This document shows, in pieces, positions 46,044-55,080 of a stretch of DNA of 64,000 nt. This DNA comes from Pseudomonas chlororaphis subsp. aurantiaca (lineage in GTDB: Bacteria > Pseudomonadota > Gammaproteobacteria > Pseudomonadales > Pseudomonadaceae). The notes under the pieces are model-generated. The model worked only from the letters and a program-made list of their open reading frames with translations. It made no database searches and was not told the origin of the DNA. Where the stretch lies: assembly GCF_013466605.1 (NCBI RefSeq), contig NZ_CP059162.1:3906001-3970000 (forward strand), in the 5' to 3' direction. Made by a program: the position numbers and the translations under genes. The first letter of the stretch is position 1; each line of letters begins with the position of its first letter.

Positions 46044-47039
46044 ATGCAAACCCGTCAACTGGGCAAGAACGGCCCGCAGGTGTCCGCCATCGGCCTTGGC
46101 TGCATGGGCATGACCGACTTCTACACCACCGGCACCGATACCAGGGAGGCCACCGCCACCTTGCATCGCGCCCTGGAGCTGGGGATCAACCTGCTGGATA
46201 CCGCCGACATGTACGGGCCCCACAGCAACGAAATCCTGATCGGCCAGGCGATCCACGGCAAACGCGAGCAGGTGTTCCTGGCCAGCAAGTTCGGCATCGT
46301 CCGCGACCCCGGCGACCCGGCGGCACGCGGGGTGAACGGCCGCCCCGACTACATTCACCAGGCGATCGAGGGCACCCTGCAGCGCCTGGGCGTGGAAACC
46401 CTGGACCTGTATTACCAGCACCGCATCGACCCGGACGTGGCCATCGAGGAAACCGTCGGCGCCATGGCCGAGCTGGTGCAGGCCGGCAAGGTCCGCTACC
46501 TGGGGCTCAGTGAAGCCTCGGCGGCGACGCTGGAACGGGCCCACAAGGTGCACCCGATCAGCGCCCTGCAAAGCGAATATTCGTTGTGGAGCCGCGACCA
46601 GGAAGACAACGGCTGCCTCGCGGCCTGCCAGCGCCTGGGCATCGCCTTTGTGCCCTACAGCCCGCTGGGGCGAGGCTTTCTCACCGGCGCCCTGAAGAGC
46701 CCGGAAGATTTCGCCGCCGACGACTACCGGCGTTTCAGCCCACGCTTCCAGGGAGAGAACTTCACGAAGAACCTGCTGCTGGTGGAACAGGTCAAGCAAC
46801 TCGCGGCCGCCAAGGGCATCACCACCGGGCAACTGGCCCTGGCCTGGGTGCTGGCGCAGGGCGATTACCTGATCCCGATTCCGGGCACCAAGCAACGCAA
46901 GTACCTGGAGGAAAACGTCGCCGCGCTGCAAGTCCGCCTCTCCACCGATGAACTGCAGGCCCTGGAGCGGATCTTCAGCCCCGACGCCACCGCCAGCGAG
47001 CGTTACCCGCAAGCGGTGATGGCCCTGCTCGACCGGTAG
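46044..47039 (+). CDS. Aldo/keto reductase
   Basis: A 331-residue NADPH-dependent oxidoreductase of the AKR13-like YakC group. The (beta/alpha)8 fold carries the catalytic Asp/Tyr in [17 protein letters not shown] and Lys in [29 protein letters not shown] and the cofactor motif [15 protein letters not shown] are present. It probably reduces reactive aldehydes. ATG 46044 ([10 protein letters not shown]) has GGAG upstream; an in-frame ATG at 46011 is a weaker alternative. The LysR gene diverges from it. Confidence 0.92.
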   Translation: MQTRQLGKNGPQVSAIGLGCMGMTDFYTTGTDTREATATLHRALELGINLLDTADMYGPHSNEILIGQAIHGKREQVFLASKFGIVRDPGDPAARGVNGRPDYIHQAIEGTLQRLGVETLDLYYQHRIDPDVAIEETVGAMAELVQAGKVRYLGLSEASAATLERAHKVHPISALQSEYSLWSRDQEDNGCLAACQRLGIAFVPYSPLGRGFLTGALKSPEDFAADDYRRFSPRFQGENFTKNLLLVEQVKQLAAAKGITTGQLALAWVLAQGDYLIPIPGTKQRKYLEENVAALQVRLSTDELQALERIFSPDATASERYPQAVMALLDR

Positions 47040-47059
47040 ACAGCCGGCCACAAAAAAGA

Positions 47060-47090
47060 CCCTCGACCGGTTGATCGGTCGAGGGCCTTT
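47060..47090. terminator. Bidirectional rho-independent terminator
   Basis: CCCTCGACCG (47060-47069) pairs with CGGTCGAGGG (47076-47085). An A-run on the left and CCTTTG/TTTG on the right let it serve both converging genes. Confidence 0.85.
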
Positions 47091-47100
47091 GTTTGTCGCC

Positions 47101-47631
47101 TCACGCCTTGGCGGAGTGATTCTTGTCGGTCACCGTGGTGCCGTTGCCCTTGCCGTAGCTTTGCAGGTTCTGCAGCACGTAGATGGCTTTCTTGTACTCG
47201 GGGATCAGGTAGCTGGCGTACTTGTTGCCCTTGAGGTTGTTGGTCTGGATGTTGTCCAGCTGGATCGCGAAGTACTCCAGGGCGTTGAACTTGGCATCCG
47301 GGTCGGCCTGCACGCCGAAGCGGTCGAACTTGTCGCCGGCGTTGAGCAGGGTCATCGCCGTCACGTCGCTGATCAGGCCCTTCTGCTTGAGGAAGGTGCT
47401 CATGTTGCCCAGTTGCTTGGCGCTGACATTCTCCGGATCGAAACCCTTGATCTGCTTGTGCAGCTTCATTTCATCCATCTTGAACACGTTCAGCGCCAGC
47501 GGGTTCTGGCCGACCAGGGCCAGCATCTGCTTGACCTTGACGCTCTGGCTGACCGGCTTGCCCCGGGTGCCAGTGTCCTGCACCAGCAGACCGGCTTTGC
47601 TGGTCCAGCCGCCGACATATCCAATTGTCAT
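47101..47631 (-). CDS. Unknown soluble protein (176 aa)
   Basis: A 176-residue protein without signal peptide or membrane segment. It opens MTIGYVGGWTSKAGLLVQDT and continues with helix-rich MKLHKQIKGFDPENVSAKQL, GLISDVTAMTLLNAG and YLIPEYKKAIYVLQNLQSYG. Lys/Asn content is higher than in neighbours. I recognise no family. The opening and the repeated 'QLGNMSTFLKQKG' type of segment would be consistent with an EF-hand-less calcium-free helical protein or an exported structural protein, but this is weak. A long AT-rich upstream region suggests strong regulation. The stop lies 11 bases from a bidirectional terminator. Confidence 0.7.
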   Translation of the reverse strand: MTIGYVGGWTSKAGLLVQDTGTRGKPVSQSVKVKQMLALVGQNPLALNVFKMDEMKLHKQIKGFDPENVSAKQLGNMSTFLKQKGLISDVTAMTLLNAGDKFDRFGVQADPDAKFNALEYFAIQLDNIQTNNLKGNKYASYLIPEYKKAIYVLQNLQSYGKGNGTTVTDKNHSAKA

Positions 47632-48160
47632 AAAAGACTCCTGTGTACGGGCTTTTCCATAGCCTTTTATCCACTTGCACAGCCAACTAGAGGGTCTCGC
47701 AAGTTCAACTAATAAGCGTCTGAAAAGCCTGATTGAGGGAAAACGATGCCCGTGAGTATCGGCGCGCCAGAGCGCCTCACCAATAAATATTTCGGCTTTT
47801 TACAATTTTTGTACATTTCCGATACAAATACCTGGAAGCCACGGTTTTGCTAGCTGAAACAATTGTTTAACAATCCAACGCGTGACAACTAAGCGACAAC
47901 TTACGACCATTAATGTACCGAATGGTTAGTTATGACCAGGTGTTCTTCCAAGCCTTCATGACGCCATCTTGCGGGGATCTTCCACGACATTGCTGCGTGA
48001 CAGCCCGACTGTGCATGGCGCCCTTCCCTTTACTGCGGGAAAAGCCTTGCATCGCCCTCTTGATGACCACCTCGAAGTCCGCTGAATGGTCGATTTACGC
48101 CCCTCCATGGCAGGCGCGCGGGCAACTATATTTGATGCTCCTACTGCAAGGAGGTGCATC
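47632..48160. other. AT-rich 529-base intergenic region with palindromes
   Basis: Between the 176-residue gene (leftward) and the SRPBCC gene (rightward). The stretch 47760-47940 is markedly AT-rich and holds the perfect palindrome AAACAATTGTTT (47857-47868) and a direct repeat GACAACTAAGC/GACAACTTACG near 47883-47905. I see no supported coding sequence; the rightward frame starting near 47913 has no good start or codon use. Confidence 0.5.
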
Positions 48161-48616
48161 ATGGAACAACGTCAGCAGCACCTTTTGGACGAGCTCATCT
48201 TCCATGAGCTCTACATCGACGCGCCGATCGATACCGTCTACTACTACGTGACTCAGCCGGATCGCTGGCACGAGTGGCATCCCGCTTCCCTGCGCGCCGA
48301 CACCGGCCTGGCTGGCTCGTTGCCGGCGGGGCATCGCTTCAGCAAAACCATCGATCTGCTCGGCCTGCAGATCCACATGAGCTGCCGGGTACTGGTCGCG
48401 GTATTTCCCAAGGAGTTCAAGATCGTCTTCAGTTCTCCGCCAGCAGACGGCTCGATCCACTACCAGTTGTGCAAATACGGGGACGGAACCCTGTTCAAGC
48501 GCACCCTGCATTGCTGCTCCGACCTCAACCTGGTCAGCCTGCGCCCGCGTATCGAGCACTTGTCCCAACTGGCCATGGCCAACCTCAAGCGCAACCTGGA
48601 AAAGATCGCCCACTGA
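48161..48616 (+). CDS. SRPBCC-family protein
   Basis: A 151-residue START/polyketide-cyclase-fold protein. The opening LYIDAPIDTVYYYVTQPDRW with HEWHPASLRADTG is the family's first helix and ligand pocket, and a long C-terminal helix (IEHLSQLAMANLKRNLEKIA) closes the cavity. The ligand is unknown. AAGGAGG before ATG 48161 is a very strong ribosome site, so this is the right start rather than an upstream in-frame codon. It is followed directly by the copA promoter region. Confidence 0.85.
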   Translation: MEQRQQHLLDELIFHELYIDAPIDTVYYYVTQPDRWHEWHPASLRADTGLAGSLPAGHRFSKTIDLLGLQIHMSCRVLVAVFPKEFKIVFSSPPADGSIHYQLCKYGDGTLFKRTLHCCSDLNLVSLRPRIEHLSQLAMANLKRNLEKIAH

Positions 48617-48643
48617 TCCGGCAACGGGTGGCGCCGCGCTGGC

Positions 48644-48658
48644 TGACAAATCTGTAAT
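48644..48658 (+). promoter_or_regulatory. CopR/CusR-type box upstream of copA
   Basis: TGACA-AATC-TGTAAT matches the TGACA-N4-TGTnAT pattern of CopR, and its core is close to the ptrA palindrome at 14641-14664. It lies 81-95 bases before the copA ATG. Confidence 0.75.
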
Positions 48659-48738
48659 CTTCACCTCAGTTTTCTGACAGGCCGCGCCGCTTAAGGTCGC
48701 CTCATACCTGACCAGCAGGATCGAGGGAGCCTTGGGGC

Positions 48739-50523
48739 ATGCATGTAAAACCCACACGACGCAGTTTTATCAAGGGCCTGGCCGCCGGTGGCGTACTGGC
48801 CGGCACCGGGCTGTGGCAACAGCCGCTCTGGGCACGCAGCAAGGACGGCCAACTGCCCGCCCTCAGCGGCCAGCAGTTCGACTTGTTCATCGGTGAATCC
48901 CAGGTCAACTACAGCGGCACCTCGCGCACCGCGATGACCATCAACGGCGGCCTGCCCGGCCCGCTGCTGCGCTGGCGCGAGGGCGATACCGTGACCATCC
49001 GGGTGCGCAACCGCCTCAAGGAGGACACCTCGATCCACTGGCACGGCCTGATCCTGCCGGCCAACATGGACGGCGTGCCGGGCCTGAGCTTCCATGGCAT
49101 CGCCCCCGGCGGCCTCTACGAATACCGCTTCAAGGTCCGGCAGAACGGCACCTACTGGTACCACAGCCACTCGGGGTTGCAGGAGCAGGCCGGGGTCTAC
49201 GGGCCACTGGTGATCGAGGCCCGCGAGCCGGAACCCTTCCAGTACGACCGCGACTACGTGGTGATGCTCAGCGACTGGAGCGACGAGGCGCCCGAACGGC
49301 TGATGCACATCCTGAAAAAGCAGCCCGGCTACTACAACTTCCACAAGCGCACGGTCGGTGACTTTATCGAGGATGTCAGCCGTGACGGCTGGGCCGCCAC
49401 CCTCGCCGATCGCAAGATGTGGGCGCAGATGAAAATGACCCCCACCGACCTGGCGGACGTCAGCGGCTATACCTACACCTACCTGATCAACGGCCAGAGC
49501 CCGGGCGGCAACTGGACCGGGTTGTTCAAGCCCGGCGAGAAGTTGCGCCTGCGCCTGATCAACGGCTCGGCCATGAGCTACTTCGACCTGCGCATTCCCG
49601 GCCTGAAGATGACCGTGGTCGCCGCCGACGGCCAGTACGTGCAACCGGTCAGCGTCGATGAACTGCGCATCGCCGTGGCGGAAACCTACGACGTGCTGGT
49701 CGAGCCCGGCTCGCAGGAAGCCTACACCCTGTTCGCCCAGGCCATGGACCGCAGCGGCTACGCCCGCGGCACCCTGAGCCAGCGTCCGGGGCTGAGCGCG
49801 ACCGTCCCGCCACTCGACCCGCGGCCGCTGGTCAGCATGGCCGACATGGGCATGGATCACGGCAGCATGGCTGGCATGGATCATGGCCAGATGCAGGGGA
49901 TGGATCAGGGCAACATGGCCGGCATGGACCACAGTGGCATGGCCGGCATGTCGGGCATGGACCACGGCACCATGGGCGGCGCCATGCAAAGCCACCCGGC
50001 CTCGGAAGACGGCAACCCGCTGGTGGACATGCAGACCATGAGCCCGACGCCGAAACTCGCCGACCCAGGCATCGGCCTGCGCAATAACGGGCGCCGGGTG
50101 CTGACCTACGCCGACCTGCGCAGCACCTTCGAAGACCCGGACGGGCGCGAACCGAGCCGCACCATCGAACTGCACCTGACCGGGCACATGGAGAAATTCG
50201 CCTGGTCGTTCGACGGCATCAAGTTCAGCGACGCCGAGCCCCTGCGCCTGACCTATGGCGAGCGGGTACGCATCACCCTGGTCAACGACACCATGATGAC
50301 CCACCCCATCCACCTGCACGGCATGTGGAGCGACCTGGAAGACGAACAGGGGCGCTTCCTGGTGCGCAAGCACACGATCGACATGCCGCCGGGCAGCAAG
50401 CGCAGTTACCGGGTGACCGCCGATGCCCTGGGGCGCTGGGCCTATCACTGCCACCTGCTGTTCCACATGGAGATGGGCATGTTTCGCGAAGTACGAGTGG
50501 ACGAAGCCGGGAGCACCGCATGA
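48739..50523 (+). CDS. copA: Periplasmic copper-resistance multicopper oxidase CopA
   Basis: A 594-residue multicopper oxidase. A Tat signal peptide (RRSFIKG, residues 7-13) exports the folded enzyme. Cupredoxin copper ligands are HWHG (about residue 95), YHSHSG and the C-terminal HPIHLHGMW and [12 protein letters not shown]. About residues 370-430 form a Met/His/Asp/Gly-rich segment of repeated MxxMDH units ([20 protein letters not shown]) that should bind copper. CopA oxidises and sequesters copper in the periplasm. It starts the cop operon behind a CopR-type box. Confidence 0.95.
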   Translation: MHVKPTRRSFIKGLAAGGVLAGTGLWQQPLWARSKDGQLPALSGQQFDLFIGESQVNYSGTSRTAMTINGGLPGPLLRWREGDTVTIRVRNRLKEDTSIHWHGLILPANMDGVPGLSFHGIAPGGLYEYRFKVRQNGTYWYHSHSGLQEQAGVYGPLVIEAREPEPFQYDRDYVVMLSDWSDEAPERLMHILKKQPGYYNFHKRTVGDFIEDVSRDGWAATLADRKMWAQMKMTPTDLADVSGYTYTYLINGQSPGGNWTGLFKPGEKLRLRLINGSAMSYFDLRIPGLKMTVVAADGQYVQPVSVDELRIAVAETYDVLVEPGSQEAYTLFAQAMDRSGYARGTLSQRPGLSATVPPLDPRPLVSMADMGMDHGSMAGMDHGQMQGMDQGNMAGMDHSGMAGMSGMDHGTMGGAMQSHPASEDGNPLVDMQTMSPTPKLADPGIGLRNNGRRVLTYADLRSTFEDPDGREPSRTIELHLTGHMEKFAWSFDGIKFSDAEPLRLTYGERVRITLVNDTMMTHPIHLHGMWSDLEDEQGRFLVRKHTIDMPPGSKRSYRVTADALGRWAYHCHLLFHMEMGMFREVRVDEAGSTA

Positions 50524-51449
50524 TGCCGAAAAACGCCTTGACCCTGTTCGCCACCCTGTTCGGCCTCAGCGCCGGCACCCTGCAAGCCGCCGAAGGCATG
50601 GATCACTCCAGCATGGATCATTCGTCCATGCCGGCCTCCTCCCTGCAAGGCAACCCGATGCCGGGCATGGACCACAACCAGATGACCGGCATGGACGGCG
50701 AACCCTTGCAGACCATGGAACCCGCGGCGCCCACCCAAAGCCGCACGCCGATCCCGGTACTCACCGACGCCGACCGCCGCGCCGCCTTCCCGCCGGTGGC
50801 CGGCCATGGCGTGCACGACAAGGCGATCAACTCACTATGGCTGGTCGATCGCCTGGAATACCAGGACGCCGATGACGGCAGTGCCCTGGCCTGGGAAATG
50901 AACGGCTGGATCGGCGGCGACATCGACCGGCTGTGGCTGCGCAGCGAAGGCGAGCGCAGCAACGGCCGGACCGAAAACGCCCAGGTCGAAGCGCTCTGGG
51001 GCCATGCCATCGGCCCTTGGTGGGATGTGGTCAGCGGCGTGCGCCAGGACTTCAAGCCCGGCGCGCCGCAGACCTGGGCCGCCCTCGGGCTGCAAGGCAT
51101 GGCCCTGTACAACTTCGAAAGCCAGGCCACCGCCTACCTGGGCGAAGGCGGCCAGAGTGCCCTGGGGCTCCAGGCCGAATACGACATCCTGCTGACCAAC
51201 CGCCTGATCCTGCAGCCCAACGCGGAGGTCAGCCTGTACGGCAAGAACGACCCGCAACGCGGCATCGGCTCGGGGCTCTCCTCGCTGGAAGCCGGCCTGC
51301 GCCTGCGCTACGAAGTGCACCGTCAGTTCGCGCCCTACCTCGGCGTGACCTGGAGCCGCAGCTACGGCAAGACTGCGGACTACGCCCGTGAAGAAGGCGA
51401 AGACAGCAGCGAAGCCCGTCTGGTGCTCGGTGTGCGCCTGTGGTTCTGA
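50520..51449 (+). CDS. copB: Outer-membrane copper-resistance protein CopB
   Basis: A 309-residue outer-membrane protein. A signal peptide (about 1-23) is followed by a Met/His-rich copper-binding segment ([29 protein letters not shown]) and a beta-barrel domain. Barrel blocks are [40 protein letters not shown] and the terminal [11 protein letters not shown] ending in Phe. The start ATG overlaps the copA stop as ATGATG/ATGA, so the two are translationally coupled. CopB is the outer-membrane partner of CopA. Confidence 0.94.
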   Translation: MMPKNALTLFATLFGLSAGTLQAAEGMDHSSMDHSSMPASSLQGNPMPGMDHNQMTGMDGEPLQTMEPAAPTQSRTPIPVLTDADRRAAFPPVAGHGVHDKAINSLWLVDRLEYQDADDGSALAWEMNGWIGGDIDRLWLRSEGERSNGRTENAQVEALWGHAIGPWWDVVSGVRQDFKPGAPQTWAALGLQGMALYNFESQATAYLGEGGQSALGLQAEYDILLTNRLILQPNAEVSLYGKNDPQRGIGSGLSSLEAGLRLRYEVHRQFAPYLGVTWSRSYGKTADYAREEGEDSSEARLVLGVRLWF

Positions 51450-51508
51450 CCTCCACTCAATAGACAACTAAAAAAACATCACGCGGCCAATGCCGCCTGG
51501 AGCCTTGC

Positions 51509-51892
51509 ATGTCCTACCTCAAGCACCTCGCCATCGCCGTCACCTTCGGTGCCGGCCTGACCCTCGCCGGCGTCGCCCAGGCGCACCCCAAGCTGCTGGC
51601 CTCGACCCCGGCCGAAGGCGCCAAGGGCGCGGCACCGGCGAAGATCGAGCTGCAATTCTCGGAACCCCTCACCACCAAGTTTTCCGGGGCCCGATTGCTG
51701 ATGACCGGCATGCCCGGGATGAGCCATGCACCGATGCCGGTCAAGGCCAGCGTGGCCGGCGGCAGCGATCCGAAAAGCATGATCATCAGCCCCGCCGCCC
51801 CGCTACCGAAGGGCAGCTACAAAGTCGAGTGGCGGGCGGTGTCCGCCGACACCCATCCGATCACGGGCAACCTGACCTTCGAAGTCAACTGA
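51509..51892 (+). CDS. copC: Periplasmic copper-binding protein CopC
   Basis: A 127-residue protein. A signal peptide (1-25, ending GVAQA) precedes a cupredoxin-like beta barrel. The N-terminal His (HPKLLASTPAEG) and the C-terminal Asp/His (SADTHPITGNL) are the Cu(II) ligands, and GMPGMSHAPMPVK is the Met-rich Cu(I) loop. It carries copper in the periplasm and acts with CopD. It follows copB by 59 bases, and copD follows by three bases. Confidence 0.94.
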   Translation: MSYLKHLAIAVTFGAGLTLAGVAQAHPKLLASTPAEGAKGAAPAKIELQFSEPLTTKFSGARLLMTGMPGMSHAPMPVKASVAGGSDPKSMIISPAAPLPKGSYKVEWRAVSADTHPITGNLTFEVN

Positions 51893-51895
51893 GCC

Positions 51896-52810
51896 ATGGG
51901 CGAACTCATCAACGTCGCCCTGCGTTTTGCCCTGTACCTCGACCTGATGCTGCTGTTCGGCCTGGCGCTGTTCAGCCTTTACGGGCTGCGTGGCGCGCAG
52001 AGCCGCTGGCGTTTTCGCCGGCCTCTGGCGAGCACCCTGGTGCTGGGCGCGCTGCTGTCGGGCGCCGCGCTGCTGCAGCTGGCGCTGTCGATGAGTGGCG
52101 CAACCAGCCTGGCCGAACTGGACCCGGCGCTGGTGCCCGTGCTGGTGCTGGAAACCGATGTCGGCCAAAGCTGGCTACTGCGCCTGGCGGCATTGCTGCT
52201 GGCGGGCGTGCTGCTTCTGTTCAGCAGTGGCTGGCCGAGATTCACCCTCTACGGCCTGATTCTGTGCACGGCGGCCGCCCTGGCCAGCCTGGCCTGGGGC
52301 GGCCATGGGGCGATGAGCGAAGGTGGCCGGCGTTACCTGCACCTGGGCAGCGACATCCTGCATTTGCTGGGCGCCGGCGCCTGGCTGGGGGCGCTGGCGG
52401 CTTTCGCCCTGTTGCTGCGCCGTGGCGCCTGCGAAGGTGAACGGCAGACGGGCCACCTGCTCGATGCCCTGAAGGGGTTTGCCAGCCTGGGCACGCTGAT
52501 CGTGGCCAGCCTGAGCCTCAGCGGGGTTCTCAATTACCTGCTGATCGTCGGCCCGGACCTGGCAACGTTGAGCGTCAGCACCTACGGCCTGCTCCTCAGC
52601 CTGAAGGTGGCGGTGTTCGCCAGCATGCTGGTGTTCGCCGCGTTGAACCGTTTTCATCTGGTTCCGCAGTTGGAACAGGCGCTGCACCAGGCCTCGCCCC
52701 AGGCGGCCCTGCCCGCCTTGCGCCGCAGCATGTTCCTGGAACTGGCGGCGGCCCTGCTGATTGTCGGCCTGGTGGCCACGCTCGGCATCCTGAGCCCGGT
52801 TCCCGAATGA
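51896..52810 (+). CDS. copD: Inner-membrane copper transporter CopD
   Basis: A 304-residue polytopic membrane protein with about eight membrane segments. Family blocks are FALYLDLMLLFGLALFSLYG, GGHGAMSEGGRRYLHLGSDI with LHLLGAGAWLGAL, and LNYLLIVGPDLATLSVSTYG. CopD imports copper delivered by CopC. Conserved His residues in the HLLGAGAWLGA region are likely ligands. It is last of copABCD; a short repeat and the DUF411 gene follow. Confidence 0.92.
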   Translation: MGELINVALRFALYLDLMLLFGLALFSLYGLRGAQSRWRFRRPLASTLVLGALLSGAALLQLALSMSGATSLAELDPALVPVLVLETDVGQSWLLRLAALLLAGVLLLFSSGWPRFTLYGLILCTAAALASLAWGGHGAMSEGGRRYLHLGSDILHLLGAGAWLGALAAFALLLRRGACEGERQTGHLLDALKGFASLGTLIVASLSLSGVLNYLLIVGPDLATLSVSTYGLLLSLKVAVFASMLVFAALNRFHLVPQLEQALHQASPQAALPALRRSMFLELAAALLIVGLVATLGILSPVPE

Positions 52811-52814
52811 ATGC

Positions 52815-52858
52815 CTATCGCGGGCACCCTTTTGTAGGAGCGAGGCTTGCCCGCGATG
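52815..52858. repeat. REP-type palindrome after copD
   Basis: ATCGCGGGCA near 52817 mirrors TGCCCGCGAT near 52848, with GTAGGAGCGAGGCTTGC between. This is the GTAGGAGC-class Pseudomonas palindrome, like the one at 26.2 kb. Confidence 0.75.
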
Positions 52859-53015
52859 AACGACAACGCGCAGTGCCAGACAATCTGAATGGCAAGCACT
52901 TGGTAAAACGTTGAAACACAAGCGCCCCGCCGCGCTCGAGAAAAGTAGCAAAATACGCCACCCTGTCGGCCCAAGACCGCGCCCCCGAGGCGCCCTGACG
53001 ATCAAGAGACTTCCT

Positions 53016-53465
53016 ATGAACAACACTCTGCGCCTGGCAGCCCTGTCAGCCCTGCTCATCGGCTCCCTGGCCCAGGCCGCCGACCTGATCCCCATCGATG
53101 TGCACCGCGATGCCAACTGCGACTGCTGCAAGAAATGGATCGAGCATTTGCAAGCCAACGGCTTCAAGGTCAACGACCATGTCGAAAGCAACATGAGCGA
53201 AGTCAAGCAGCGACTGGGCGTGGCCCCGCGCCTGGCGTCCTGCCACACCGCGGTGATCAACGGCAAATTCGTTGAAGGCCATGTGCCGGCGGACCAGGTG
53301 CTGGCCCTGAGCAAACGCGACGACCTGCTCGGCGTCGCCGCCCCCGGCATGCCCATGGGCTCGCCCGGCATGGAAATGGACGGCATGCCGGCCGATGCCT
53401 ACCAGGTCATCGGCCTGACCAAAGACGGCAAGGACGTGGTGGTCGCGGACTACCCGGCCCATTGA
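53016..53465 (+). CDS. DUF411 (CopG-like) periplasmic metal-binding protein
   Basis: A 149-residue exported protein. A signal peptide (1-21, ending LAQAA) precedes a thioredoxin-like domain with the cysteine motif NCDCCKKWIEHL and a second Cys in LASCHTAVINGKFVEGHVPA. Met-rich GMPMGSPGMEMDGMPAD near the end adds possible copper ligands. DUF411/CopG proteins accompany copper-resistance operons and likely bind or relay Cu(I). It lies 205 bases after copD, so it may have its own promoter. TGA overlaps the next gene's TTG start. Confidence 0.85.
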   Translation: MNNTLRLAALSALLIGSLAQAADLIPIDVHRDANCDCCKKWIEHLQANGFKVNDHVESNMSEVKQRLGVAPRLASCHTAVINGKFVEGHVPADQVLALSKRDDLLGVAAPGMPMGSPGMEMDGMPADAYQVIGLTKDGKDVVVADYPAH

Positions 53466-53899
53466 TCCTCACCGCCTGCCTCGGCCTGTTCCTCGCGGCC
53501 TTCGGCGCAGCCACCCTGCTGCCACTGCAATCCGAAGCCGTGCTGGTGGGCCTGCTGCTCAACAGCCAGTTCAACCTGTGGTTACTGCTGGCCGTGGCCA
53601 CCCTCGGCAATGTCCTCGGCTCCCTGGTGAACTGGTGGCTGGGCCAGCGCCTGGAACACTACAAGGACCGCCGCTGGTTCCCTGTCGGCCCACGCCATCT
53701 GCAAACCGCCCGCAACCATTACCAGCGCTACGGCCATTGGTCCCTGCTGCTGAGCTGGCTGCCGATCATCGGCGACCCGCTGACCCTGGTGGCCGGAGTC
53801 ATGGGCGAACCGCTCAAACGCTTCCTGCTGGTCGTCACCCTGGCCAAGGGTGCGCGTTATGGCGTGCTGGCCTGGATGACCCTCGGCTGGGTCGGTTGA
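53462..53899 (+). CDS. YqaA/DedA-type small membrane protein
   Basis: A 145-residue membrane protein of the YqaA subgroup of the SNARE-associated/DedA family. About four membrane segments are visible (TACLGLFLAAFGAATLLPLQ, SEAVLVGLLL, FNLWLLLAVATLGNVLGSLV and LLSWLPIIGDPLTLVAGVMG). It carries the family GD-P block. The only good start is TTG 53462, whose last two bases form part of the DUF411 stop TGA (TTGA), so translation is coupled. Its place behind a copper gene is unusual and may be incidental. Confidence 0.82.
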   Translation: MILTACLGLFLAAFGAATLLPLQSEAVLVGLLLNSQFNLWLLLAVATLGNVLGSLVNWWLGQRLEHYKDRRWFPVGPRHLQTARNHYQRYGHWSLLLSWLPIIGDPLTLVAGVMGEPLKRFLLVVTLAKGARYGVLAWMTLGWVG

Positions 53900-54033
53900 G
53901 CTGACGGGGCACGCCTGCGGGCTCATAAGCATGACCACGAAGGGAACGTTTCGCCCTGGCGATGGCCTCTGCCTATTAATGTTGCGCTAATCGCGCCGCT
54001 CCAGGATCGACCCATTTCTCTCGGAGGTCATGT

Positions 54034-55059
54034 ATGTCCCTAAGCCCCACCCGCTGGAGCCTCACCCGCTGGTTGCCCGGCCTGCTGCTGACCGCCGCCC
54101 TGCCCGCCCTCGCCACCGAAGGCCCGGCCTACGGTCCCGAGCTGCAAGGCTTCGACTATCCCCACCCGCTGCAGCACTTTGCCTTCGAGTCCCAGGGCCA
54201 GGCCTTGCAGATGGGCTATATGGATGTGCCGGCCAAGGGTACGCCCAACGGCCGCAGCGTACTGCTGATGCACGGCAAGAATTTCTGCGGCGCGACCTGG
54301 GACAGTTCGATCAAGGCCTTGAGCGACGCCGGCTACCGGGTCATAGCCGCGGACCAGATCGGCTTCTGCACCTCCAGCAAGCCCGAACACTATCAATACA
54401 GCTTCCAGCAACTGGCGCAGAACACCCGGCAGTTGCTGGACCGGCTGGGCGTCCGGCAGATCAGCCTGCTGGGCCATTCCACCGGCGGCATGCTGGCTAC
54501 CCGCTATGCCCTGCAATACCCCGAGCAGGTGCAGCAACTGGTTCTGGTCAACCCGATCGGCCTGGAAGACTGGAAGGCCCTCGGCGTGCCCTACCGCAGC
54601 GTCGACCAGTGGTACGCCCGCGAACTCAAGCTGTCGGCCGAGGGCATCCGCAACTATGAACGCAGCACCTATTACGGTGGCCGCTGGAAGCCGGAATTCG
54701 AGCGCTGGGTGGACATGCTCGCCGGCCTCAACCAGGGGCCCGGGCACACACGGGTGGCGTGGAACTCGGCGCTGATTTACGACATGATCTTCACCCAGCC
54801 GGTGTACTACGAGTTCAAGGACCTGAAGATGCCGACCCTGCTGCTGATCGGCACCTCCGACACCACGGCGATCGGCAGCGATATCGCGCCGCCGGCGGTC
54901 AAGGCGCAGATCGGCAACTACCAGGTGCTGGGCAAGCAGGTGGCCGGGCTCATCCCGCACTCGACCCTGATCGAGTTTCCCGGCCTGGGCCACGCCCCGC
55001 AGATGGAAGAACCGGCACAATTCCACCAGGCCCTGCTGGGCTGGCTGGCGTCACATTGA
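54034..55059 (+). CDS. Exported alpha/beta hydrolase
   Basis: A 341-residue hydrolase with a signal peptide (1-27, ending LPALA). The oxyanion region is LLMHGKNFCGATWD, the nucleophile Ser is in LLGHSTGGMLATRYALQYPE, the acid in IGTSDTT and the catalytic His in FPGLGHAPQMEEP. The haloperoxidase/epoxide-hydrolase-like lid is present between. Substrate is unknown; an ester or lactone is likely. TCGGAGG before the ATG supports it. The next gene follows after 21 bases, so the two may be co-transcribed. Confidence 0.88.
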   Translation: MSLSPTRWSLTRWLPGLLLTAALPALATEGPAYGPELQGFDYPHPLQHFAFESQGQALQMGYMDVPAKGTPNGRSVLLMHGKNFCGATWDSSIKALSDAGYRVIAADQIGFCTSSKPEHYQYSFQQLAQNTRQLLDRLGVRQISLLGHSTGGMLATRYALQYPEQVQQLVLVNPIGLEDWKALGVPYRSVDQWYARELKLSAEGIRNYERSTYYGGRWKPEFERWVDMLAGLNQGPGHTRVAWNSALIYDMIFTQPVYYEFKDLKMPTLLLIGTSDTTAIGSDIAPPAVKAQIGNYQVLGKQVAGLIPHSTLIEFPGLGHAPQMEEPAQFHQALLGWLASH

Positions 55060-55080
55060 TGCGTTATCCCCGGAGCCTTC

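Noticed and set aside
47913..48251. 112-codon plus-strand frame overlapping the SRPBCC gene
   Set aside because: It runs out of frame into a well-supported gene, and the AT-rich first half looks like promoter DNA.
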